From an uncultured Rubrobacteraceae bacterium (GTDB lineage: Bacteria > Actinomycetota > Rubrobacteria > Rubrobacterales > Rubrobacteraceae): a DNA stretch of 7,319 nucleotides. Each line of letters opens with the position of its first letter. Position 1 is the first letter of the stretch. The position numbers and the translations under genes were made by a program. Where the stretch lies: positions 1-7,319 of the forward strand of contig CADCUW010000133.1 in NCBI GenBank assembly GCA_902805985.1, written 5' to 3'. Below the pieces are notes generated by a model that worked only from the letters and a program-made list of their open reading frames with translations, was not told the origin of the DNA and did not search any database. Of the stretch, positions 1 to 4,685 are shown piece by piece.

Positions 1-28
1 GAAGGGTGGCATCACTTAAATGGGCGTC

Positions 29-90
29 CTCGGAACTTCCTTGGCGAAGCTCGGATAACAATCCTTCCACGTCGTTGGGTGGATAGACCG
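29..90 (+). repeat. Degenerate copy (C) of a three-copy intergenic repeat
   Basis: This stretch shares blocks with two other intergenic stretches at ~931-1010 and ~2143-2231. The blocks are GAACTTCCT (33-41), AACAATCCTTCCACG (one mismatch to the copy at ~971-985) and GGGTGGATAG (one mismatch to 991-1000). By hand I count about 40 of 58 identical positions to the 941-1000 copy, with a small gap. Unlike the other two copies it lacks the terminal TAGGAT box and does not precede a rightward gene. It lies just past the end of a leftward broken gene, so it looks like a decayed or relocated member. Confidence 0.5.
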
Positions 91-97
91 CGCGAGC

Positions 98-542
98 CTA
101 TCGCTCGGCCGTTCGGACGCGCTCCCAAATCAGGTGGGCGGTACGTTGGACTCCCCCGAGCACCATCGGCCGCGTGCCCAGGACCAACCGGTCCCCGACA
201 CTTCCACAAGGCGCTCCTGCTCGGCGCCGACCCAGTCGGGGAACAGGCTGAGTTCCACGAAGTGGACCACCGTCTCCCCCTGAACTCGTAGCGGCCGCAA
301 TATGAGACGTAGGTCTCGGCGGCTTGGGCCCTCTCCTCCGCGCTTCCGTCGAGGAGGTCTCCGGCGGCGAACCTCGCGCGGTCGGGCCGCGAGATGGCCA
401 CGGACATGTGGCCGTCCGGGCCGTACATGATGTAGCCCACGGCGTCCTCGCCGTGCGGGTGGCTGACCCCGCCGTCGCCGACGCCCCTGTTCTCCCAGGA
501 GAGGAGCCTCCATGTGCCGACGAGGGGATTGTCGGGTGGCAT
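98..542 (-). pseudogene. Lipocalin-like domain protein, broken by two frameshifts
   Basis: The protein can be rebuilt across three frames and resembles the small lipocalin-like (Lipocalin_5 type) family, whose function is mostly unknown. The start is ATG at 542, with an AAAGGA SD site 6 bases upstream. It reads NPLVGTWRLLSW near the N-terminus, then GEDAVGYIMYGPDGHMSV and GRYEFRG. The first shift falls in the C-run at 276-280 (a G-run in the gene); the next frame gives ETVVHFVELSLFPDWVG. The second shift falls at the C-run 193-196; the last frame gives DRLVLGTRPMVLGG, then TAHLIWERVR and a TAG at 98-100. Adding one G at each run restores an uninterrupted 148-residue protein, a normal length for the family. 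Both lesions are homopolymer losses, so sequencing error is as likely as true decay. The first frame alone would run on to position 12 with an unrelated tail. Confidence 0.8.
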
Positions 543-603
543 GGTCGTTCCTTTGGGCGTGGCCACGCCAGCGTTAAGGAGCGGTGTGCCCCGACCCCGG
601 GGG

Positions 604-810
604 CTAATGCCGTCTCGTCAAGGACAGTGGGCCGAGATCGAAGCGTGGATCGTGGTGCCCCGTCGCCCGCAGGCGTCGGGTGGCGTCCCGGCCCCGCGTC
701 CTCGCGTGCATGGCCGAGTGGACCGCGGCAGCCGACGAGTCCGCAGCGGCATGCGCGGAGGACGACCTCCCGAGTAGCAACGTGACGGTGGCCAGGATGA
801 GCTTGGGCAT
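604..810 (-). CDS. Hypothetical small exported protein (68 aa, weak)
   Basis: I do not recognise this protein. The ATG at 810 is preceded by a strong purine-rich SD (GGAAGGGAG, 818-826 region). The N-terminus resembles a short signal peptide: a lysine at residue 3, a hydrophobic run at residues 4-13, and an Ala-His-Ala site around 19-21. After that comes an Ala/Ser-rich stretch, and the tail from residue 35 is rich in Arg and His with no visible domain. The hydrophobic core is short and is followed by Arg15, and the arginine-rich tail looks like out-of-frame GC-rich DNA. The upstream half may be real while the downstream half is frameshifted, as in the neighbouring lipocalin-like gene, which points the same way. 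It could also be a chance ORF. Confidence 0.33.
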   Translation of the reverse strand: MPKLILATVTLLLGRSSSAHAAADSSAAAVHSAMHARTRGRDATRRLRATGHHDPRFDLGPLSLTRRH

Positions 811-930
811 CTTCGCACTCCCTTCCGCGGGGGAAGGCCCCCGCCGGCTTCGGATTGCTACGAGCACATCTTAGCGACGGGGCAAACGTCTCATATCACA
901 CAAATGCGGTATCTTTGGCGGTCGCTCGGT
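811..930 (-). other. Leader region of the small leftward ORF, with hairpin
   Basis: No gene is visible between the small leftward ORF and the repeat in front of the hydrolase. Two elements can be pointed out. A perfect 6-bp inverted repeat, CCTTCC at 821-826 and GGAAGG at 832-837 with a 5-base loop, would fold the SD site of the leftward ORF into a stem. A TAAGAT -10-like box lies on the minus strand at 868-873, with no convincing -35 box at the right distance. Both are weak calls. Confidence 0.25.
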
Positions 931-1010
931 GGCCGAACTTCCTAGAACCCCCTCAGCACAAAGTTCGCGGAACAACCCTTCCACGCACTCGGGTGAATAG
1001 GGTTAGGATG
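931..1010 (+). repeat. Repeat copy A, in front of the hydrolase gene
   Basis: Over 941-1010 this stretch matches 2162-2231 at about 53 of 70 positions without gaps (hand count). The best conserved parts are GAACCCCCTC near the left end, CAAAG in the middle, and a right end of the form CTCGGGT(2 variable)ATAGGG(T/G)TAGGATG. The middle (971-980) is variable. Conservation is strongest over the part that looks like a promoter, and both copies sit the same way round before a rightward gene. It may be a shared regulatory sequence or a dispersed non-coding element that carries a promoter. Confidence 0.65.
979..1009 (+). promoter_or_regulatory. Putative promoter of the hydrolase gene
   Basis: A TAGGAT box at 1004-1009 fits the actinobacterial housekeeping -10 pattern (TANNAT). 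It lies where repeat copies A and B agree best. The nearest -35-like block is TTCCAC at 979-984, spaced 19 bases away, which is a poor match. An alternative sigma factor reading the upstream GAACCCCC block cannot be excluded. Transcription would begin near 1015-1017, leaving about 30 bases before the hydrolase ATG. Confidence 0.45.
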
Positions 1011-1045
1011 TGCTGAGTTCGGGGTTCTTCAAGAGAAGGTGCTTC

Positions 1046-2101
1046 ATGGTTTCGAGAGGGGCGGCGTGGACGAGGGGCCCGGGGCTACGTTGGTTCGTGC
1101 GGGGCGCTGCCGTCCTCGCCGTCTGCCTCGCCACTTCAGGCGCACTCTACCAGGCGGTCGCCGCGGTGCGCGACCGCAGGCTCCACCCGCCGCTTGGGCG
1201 GCTGGTAGACGTCGGGGGGCACCGCCTCCACCTTCACGCGACGGGCTCGGCGGGTGACGGTGGCGCGCGAGGATCCGCCGTGGTCCTTGAGTCAGGGGTG
1301 GGGGTCACGTCCGCCGGGTGGGCATGGGTGCGGCCGGAGATCGAGCGCTTCGCGCAGGTCGTCTCCTACGATCGGTCCGGCATCGGCTGGAGCGAGGAGG
1401 GCGCCCGGACGCCGGACGCCTGCGGAGCCGCCGAACAGCTGCGCGCCGCCCTCGCGGGGGCCGGAGTGACCGGGCCGTACGTGCTCGTGGGACACTCGCT
1501 GGGCGGCGAGTACGCCCGTGTGTTCGCCGGCCTCTACCCGGAGGAGGTGGCCGGGATGGTCCTGCTCGACGCCGGCGCCCCGGACAGGGACGGGGTCATG
1601 CGGGTCGGCGCCGCGGCGCCCTCCTCGCCGGGCGTGCCCGTGCCCGAAGGGACTATGGAGCAGGTCGAGAGGGCGTTCCGTCTCTTCCGCTACGCCCCCC
1701 TCGCGGCGCGCTTCGGGGCCATTAGGATCGCCCTGGCGTTCAGCGGGGCGACGGACCAGTTGCCCCCTTCCGCCCAGGCGGCGGCGAGGGCGTCCATGTC
1801 CTCTCCGCGCCACTGGAGGGCGGTACGAGCGGAGGTCGCGGGCTCGTGGGAAGCGGCGACCCAGGCCCGTTCGGTCGGAGGCCTCGGGGGAAAGCCCGTG
1901 GTCGTGCTCAACCGCGCGGTCCCCGAAAGCGGGGTGACCAGGGCGATCCAGGCGTTCGGGGCGGAGCTCGCCGCTTCCCTGTCCTCAGACGGGAAGCACC
2001 GCGTCGTGGAGGGGGCGGACCACTTCTCTTTGGTCGCGAATCGGGAGCACGCCCTCGCCGTGGCGGAAGCGGTCCGCGAGGTGGTCGAGGGTGCCGGATA
2101 A
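1046..2101 (+). CDS. Membrane-anchored or secreted alpha/beta hydrolase
   Basis: This 351-residue protein belongs to the alpha/beta hydrolase fold superfamily; its substrate cannot be told from sequence. Residues ~17-40 form one hydrophobic segment after a basic N-terminus, so the enzyme is probably exported or anchored with its catalytic domain outside. The domain starts near residue 52 (GRLVDVGGHRLHLHATG). The oxyanion region and strand read SYDRSGIGWSE at 107-117. The nucleophile elbow is GHSLGG at 149-154, with Ser151 as nucleophile. The likely catalytic histidine is His326 in GADHFSL. The acid is less clear: Asp176 in VLLDAG is a candidate, because the strand before the histidine (PVVVLNRAVPESG) has no obvious Asp. 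ATG 1046 is chosen because an AGAAGG SD lies 6 bases upstream (1034-1039) and the in-frame GTG at 1010 abuts the -10 box. It is flanked by repeat copies A and B. Confidence 0.85.
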   Translation: MVSRGAAWTRGPGLRWFVRGAAVLAVCLATSGALYQAVAAVRDRRLHPPLGRLVDVGGHRLHLHATGSAGDGGARGSAVVLESGVGVTSAGWAWVRPEIERFAQVVSYDRSGIGWSEEGARTPDACGAAEQLRAALAGAGVTGPYVLVGHSLGGEYARVFAGLYPEEVAGMVLLDAGAPDRDGVMRVGAAAPSSPGVPVPEGTMEQVERAFRLFRYAPLAARFGAIRIALAFSGATDQLPPSAQAAARASMSSPRHWRAVRAEVAGSWEAATQARSVGGLGGKPVVVLNRAVPESGVTRAIQAFGAELAASLSSDGKHRVVEGADHFSLVANREHALAVAEAVREVVEGAG

Positions 2102-2142
2102 GTACCCGCCGATAGCCCCTCGACGACCCCCTAGATAGCTGT

Positions 2143-2231
2143 CCGGCTTCCTGCCCGGCTTCGTGGAACCCCCTCTGCCCAAAGTCCGAGAATCTCTCCC
2201 TCCGCGCGCTCGGGTAGATAGGGGTAGGATG
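2143..2231 (+). repeat. Repeat copy B, in front of the immunity-like gene group
   Basis: This is the second full copy of the element described at 931-1010, in the same orientation and about 1.22 kb away, so the hydrolase gene is bracketed by direct repeats. The aligned core is 2162-2231. It keeps GGAACCCCCTC, the CAAAGT block, the CTCGGGTAGATAGGGGTAGGATG end, and an upstream GCTTCCT resembling the ACTTCCT of copy A. The rest of 2102-2314 holds no other feature apart from the small leader ORF listed separately. Confidence 0.65.
2200..2230 (+). promoter_or_regulatory. Putative promoter of the immunity-like gene group
   Basis: A TAGGAT box at 2225-2230 has the same place within the repeat as in copy A. 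The block aligned with the TTCCAC of copy A is CTCCGC at 2200-2205, again 19 bases away. Transcription would start near 2237, giving about 45 bases before the small leader ORF at 2283 and about 80 before the first full gene. Confidence 0.45.
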
Positions 2232-2282
2232 GACCCGTTCGGTCAAGGAAGGGTGGCGGCGAAGGCCGGGGAGGTGGTGCGT

Positions 2283-2318
2283 ATGGGCAGGGGCCGGGCA
2301 GAACGCGCGGGCGGATGA
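2283..2318 (+). CDS. Possible 11-codon leader ORF coupled to the next gene
   Basis: A short frame, ATG to TGA, encodes MGRGRAERAGG. It has the best SD site of the region (GGGGAGG at 2268-2274, about 8 bases before the ATG). Its stop overlaps the start of the next gene as ATGA (2315-2318). The following gene has only a weak GGGCGG just before its own ATG and no in-frame alternative start upstream, so ribosomes ending here could supply its initiation. The peptide shows no run of one amino acid that would suggest classical attenuation. It is too short to exclude chance. Confidence 0.4.
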   Translation: MGRGRAERAGG

Positions 2319-2827
2319 TTTTCACCAAGGAGCGGGACCCCCGGCTCGTGACTGTGCGCCGGGGCGGCACCCTGCAAGACGCCGACCATCACCGTCTCGC
2401 CGCCTGGGCGGCCGACTGCGCCGAGCACGTGCTGCACCACTTTGAGCGCGCGCGGCCCGGCGACGACCGGCCGCGCCGCGCGATCGGGTTGGCGCGCGCC
2501 TGGGCGCGGGGGGAGATCACGATGACGCAGGCCCGTAGGGCAGCCTTCGCGAACGCGGCGGCCCGGGAGGCCTCGGACGCCGCCAAGCAGGCGGCCCTCG
2601 CCACCGCTCAGGCCGTGGCGGTGTCCCACGTGCCGGCCCACGAGCTGGGCGCGGCGGCCTACGCGATCAGGGCCGCGCGCGCGGCGGCTTCCGAAGGAGA
2701 GCAAGAGCAGGCGGGTCGCCTGGAGTGCCGGTGGCAGCGGGCACGGCTTCCCGACGAGATCCGAGAACTCGTGCTGGACGACCAGAGATTGCGCAACGAG
2801 GTGTGCTGGTATGCGTTCGATTGCTGA
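2315..2827 (+). CDS. Imm5-like putative immunity protein
   Basis: This 170-residue, mainly alpha-helical, Ala-rich protein matches the group usually named 'putative immunity protein' (Imm5-like domain), from memory of the family. Recognisable parts are RGGTLQDADHHRLAAWAADC at 16-35, RPRRAIGLARAWARGEITM at 52-70, a helical Ala-rich middle at 75-125 with SHVPAHELGAAAYAI, and the tail LPDEIRELVLDDQRLRNEVC at 145-164 with WYAFD after it. Such proteins are predicted to neutralise a bacterial toxin, but the target of this type is not established, and no toxin gene lies in the window. It is cytoplasmic, having no signal or membrane segment. Its start overlaps the stop of a tiny ORF, and its end overlaps the next gene by 17 bases, so it is probably translated as part of a coupled group. 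Confidence 0.72.
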   Translation: MIFTKERDPRLVTVRRGGTLQDADHHRLAAWAADCAEHVLHHFERARPGDDRPRRAIGLARAWARGEITMTQARRAAFANAAAREASDAAKQAALATAQAVAVSHVPAHELGAAAYAIRAARAAASEGEQEQAGRLECRWQRARLPDEIRELVLDDQRLRNEVCWYAFDC

Positions 2828-3188
2828 CAGGCACGCCCTGGCCGGCGTGGTCGCCCTCCTGGTCCTCGTGATCCTGGGCGCGGTCTGGGTTGGCACCGGG
2901 GATAAGGAGGCCGCCGGGCAGGATCGCCAAACTGCCGACCAGATCACGACAGCCTCCCCGCCTTCCGCCGCTTCGCCCTCGGCCGCTTCGCCCTCGGCCG
3001 CTTCGCCCTCGGCCGCTTCCCCCTCCGCGCCGGCCTTCGACGAGCTCGACGCGGCGCTGGAGGAGGCCAAGAGCCCGGAGGCCAGCGTCGTCAATTCTCG
3101 TCAGGACGAGAAAACCGACGGGATCGGGCGGGGTTCGGGGGAGTCCGGCGGGGAGCGGGCGCTGAAGAGGGCGTTGGAAAGGGGCTGA
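2811..3188 (+). CDS. Single-pass membrane protein with Ala-Ser-Pro repeats
   Basis: I do not recognise a family for this 125-residue protein. A hydrophobic helix at residues 9-27 follows a short basic N-terminus. A polar linker comes next, then a low-complexity stretch of SAASP units at 52-74, then a charged tail containing FDELDAALEEAKSPEAS, which could be a short helix. The likely topology is anchor first with the rest outside, and the Ser/Pro/Ala stretch acting as a flexible spacer. The start ATG at 2811 has a GAGGTG SD at 2798-2803 and lies inside the end of the immunity-like gene. Its TGA is one base before the next small ORF. Context ties it to the immunity-like protein, but no function can be assigned. 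Confidence 0.65.
   Translation: MRSIADRHALAGVVALLVLVILGAVWVGTGDKEAAGQDRQTADQITTASPPSAASPSAASPSAASPSAASPSAPAFDELDAALEEAKSPEASVVNSRQDEKTDGIGRGSGESGGERALKRALERG
2967..3026 (+). repeat. Four tandem 15-bp units inside a coding sequence
   Basis: Three identical copies of GCCGCTTCGCCCTCG (2967-2981, 2982-2996, 2997-3011) are followed by a fourth with two changes (3012-3026). Each unit is five codons (Ala-Ala-Ser-Pro-Ser, frame-shifted by phase), so gain or loss of units would keep the reading frame and only change the length of the spacer in the encoded membrane protein. The exact identity of the first three suggests recent duplication. Confidence 0.9.
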
Positions 3189-3189
3189 G

Positions 3190-3243
3190 ATGGGGGCAGT
3201 GAAGTCCGGCGGGGTTTCGGTCATGGGTTCCGTAGGGCTATGA
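3190..3243 (+). CDS. Possible 17-codon coupling ORF before the FumB-like gene
   Basis: A short frame encodes MGAVKSGGVSVMGSVGL. Its ATG is one base past the TGA of the membrane protein gene and about 5 bases past an AGGGG SD (3180-3184). Its TGA overlaps the start of the FumB-like gene as ATGA (3240-3243). The FumB-like gene has no good SD of its own (only TAGGG two to three bases before its ATG), so coupling through this ORF is a reasonable reading. The arrangement mirrors the tiny ORF at 2283-2318. Whether the peptide itself matters is unknown. Confidence 0.38.
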   Translation: MGAVKSGGVSVMGSVGL

Positions 3244-3848
3244 GCAAAGAGCCCATCCATCTCCAGATCCCGCTGACTAGGAAAGCAAACGAGTCCCTCA
3301 AGACCGGCGACATCGTCCTGATCTCAGGCGTCCTCTTCACCGCCCGCGACGCGGCCCACGCCAGGATGAAGACGGCCATCGAGAACGACGAACCGCTGCC
3401 GTTCCAGCCCGAGGGCCAGGTCGTCTACTTCACAGGCCCGGCCCCGGCCAGGCCAGGCCACGCGCTCGGCCCGGCGGGACCGACCACGGCCTCCAGGATG
3501 GACCCGTACTCGCCGCTCCTGATCGAACGCGGCCTGAAGGGCATGGTCGGCAAGGGTCTCCGCTCGGAGGCGGTCCGATCTTCGATGCGCGAGCACGGCT
3601 GCGTGTACTTCGGGGCCGTCGAGGGGACGGCGGCGCTCTTGGCCGACTGCGTGAAGGAGGCAGAAATCGTCGCCTACGAGGACCTGGGCGCGGAGGCGGT
3701 ACGGCGTCTTGTCGTGGAAGACTTTCCCGTAGTCGTGGTCAACGACCTTCACGGGGGCGACCTCTACCGGGAGGGCAGGAAGCGTTGGCGTCGTCCGGAG
3801 GATCGGGGCGAGGGCAGTGCCGGGACGGTTTCCGGGGACCTTCGCTGA
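3240..3848 (+). CDS. Class I fumarase/tartrate dehydratase beta-type subunit, stand-alone
   Basis: This 202-residue protein matches the C-terminal (beta) domain of iron-sulfur fumarases and L-tartrate dehydratases, which add or remove water at dicarboxylic acids. Family landmarks are GDIVLISGVLFTARDAAHAR at 23-42, GPTTASRMDPY at 80-90, GKGLRSEAV at 104-112, the YEDLGAEAVRRLVVEDFPVV segment at 146-165, and NDLHGGDLYREG at 168-179. The GPTT..RMD and GKG.RS motifs help bind substrate in this family. The cysteines that hold the 4Fe-4S cluster belong to the alpha part (~280-300 residues), usually encoded just upstream or fused; neither is present here. The last ~20 residues are charged and poorly conserved in style. 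It may pair with an alpha subunit encoded elsewhere, or act separately. The call to the family is firm; the substrate (fumarate, tartrate or other) is open. Confidence 0.85.
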   Translation: MSKEPIHLQIPLTRKANESLKTGDIVLISGVLFTARDAAHARMKTAIENDEPLPFQPEGQVVYFTGPAPARPGHALGPAGPTTASRMDPYSPLLIERGLKGMVGKGLRSEAVRSSMREHGCVYFGAVEGTAALLADCVKEAEIVAYEDLGAEAVRRLVVEDFPVVVVNDLHGGDLYREGRKRWRRPEDRGEGSAGTVSGDLR

Positions 3849-4027
3849 TCTCGACGTGAAGATCGTCCACCCGGCCGGGTAGGGGCACAGGAACGCCAGG
3901 CAGGCTACCAGCCATACTTACGATCACCCCACGGTCGAGGAATCCGCGAACAGTGGTCGTTCACGGCCATGCGCCGTTTGGGGCATACTGAAGGTGTCCT
4001 GGGCGGGAGATTGGTGGGTGAAGCGCG
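3849..4027 (+). promoter_or_regulatory. Intergenic region with putative promoter for the DedA-YihY pair
   Basis: Within this 179-base gap, TTCACG at 3960-3965 and CATACT at 3984-3989 form a possible promoter with an 18-base spacer, about 40 bases before the DedA-family ATG. Further left, a perfect 12-bp palindrome, ACCCGGCCGGGT (3869-3880), follows the FumB-like gene. It has no loop or T-run and so is not a convincing terminator. No gene is seen here. Confidence 0.4.
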
Positions 4028-4654
4028 ATGGGTAGTCTGCTCGCCGAACTTGCGAGATGGGTCGTGGACGTCGTTCACTCCTTCGGTTACGTCGGCGTGT
4101 TCGTGCTGGTGTTGGCGGGGAGCCTCTTTCTGCCGGTTCCGACGGAGTTGACCCTCCCGCTCTTCGGCTTTTTGGTGGTGCAGGGCCGTCTCTCGTTCGG
4201 CGCGGTGCTGGTTACGGCGACGGCGGCGAGGGTAAGTGCCGCGCTTATCTTCTACGCCCTGGGGTACCGGATCGGGGAGGCGCGCCTGCGGCGCCTGATC
4301 GAGCGGGCAGAGCGGACCAAGCTCGTGTTCGGGTCAGACCTTGACAGGGCGGGCGCCGCCTTCGGGCGCCACGGCGGCAAGGCCATCCTCATCGGCCACC
4401 TCATCCCGGCCGTGGGGGCCTTGATCTCGGTCCCCGCCGGCCTGAAGCGTATGCCCGTCCGCTGGCGGTTCCTGGGCTACACCCTCGTCGGGAGCACCTC
4501 GTGGGTAGGGACGCTCGTCGGCCTGGGTTGGGCCCTCGGCCGTCGGTGGAGGGTGGTCGAGGTGTACGCCTCGTTCGTCGGGCTCATAGTACTGGTCGTC
4601 CTCGCCCTGGGAGTCCTGTGGTTCCTGTGGCGGCGGTGGAGGACGCACCGGTGA
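4028..4654 (+). CDS. DedA-family (SNARE-associated/VTT domain) membrane protein
   Basis: This 208-residue integral membrane protein has the DedA layout: an N-terminal helix (~12-35), the re-entrant region LPVPTELTLPLFGF at 35-48 with the conserved-type Glu40, a helix at ~60-80, a second re-entrant motif at 117-139, and C-terminal helices at ~148-170 and ~180-201. DedA proteins are linked to lipid carrier recycling and envelope or proton-motive-force homeostasis. One oddity is that the hallmark motif, normally of the form GRF(I/L)PGVRTLISxPAG, here reads GHLIPAVGALISVPAG (residues 123-138). Both arginines are replaced, by His124 and Gly130. It may be a divergent paralogue with altered activity. 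An in-frame TGA at 4019-4021 fixes the start at ATG 4028, whose SD is weak. The next gene follows after 31 bases, so the two are likely one operon. Confidence 0.85.
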   Translation: MGSLLAELARWVVDVVHSFGYVGVFVLVLAGSLFLPVPTELTLPLFGFLVVQGRLSFGAVLVTATAARVSAALIFYALGYRIGEARLRRLIERAERTKLVFGSDLDRAGAAFGRHGGKAILIGHLIPAVGALISVPAGLKRMPVRWRFLGYTLVGSTSWVGTLVGLGWALGRRWRVVEVYASFVGLIVLVVLALGVLWFLWRRWRTHR

Positions 4655-4685
4655 GCGGCAATGGGCCGGGCACCCCGAGAGGGCC

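Noticed and set aside
324..785. 153-codon rightward open frame
   Set aside because: It is antisense to the lipocalin-like gene and the small leftward ORF, has no SD and has no recognisable domain.
300..897. ATATGAGACG at 300-309 and its reverse complement at 888-897 as inverted ends of a mobile element
   Set aside because: They are only ten bases, with no extended similarity, no transposase between them and no visible target-site duplication. Likely chance.
1010..1045. Upstream GTG start for the hydrolase
   Set aside because: It abuts the TAGGAT -10 box at 1004-1009, so it would lie before the transcript start. ATG 1046 has a good SD.
1292..1813. 173-codon leftward open frame within the hydrolase
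   Set aside because: It is a shadow frame opposite a gene with clear catalytic motifs and has shadow-type composition (Arg/Gly/His/Pro).
941..2231. Direct repeats A and B as ends of a mobile cassette carrying the hydrolase
   Set aside because: There is no integrase or transposase, the copies are only ~76% alike, and each overlaps a likely promoter. Regulatory or dispersed-repeat explanations fit better.
2243..3094. Long leftward open frame with Ala-Glu-Gly repeats
   Set aside because: It is the antisense of the immunity-like and membrane protein genes. The repeats are only the reverse reading of the 15-bp tandem units, and the frame shows no family features.
3869..3880. Perfect palindrome ACCCGGCCGGGT as a terminator or operator
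   Set aside because: It has no loop and no T-run for a terminator. A 12-bp GC palindrome is not rare in DNA of this composition, and no second copy was seen.
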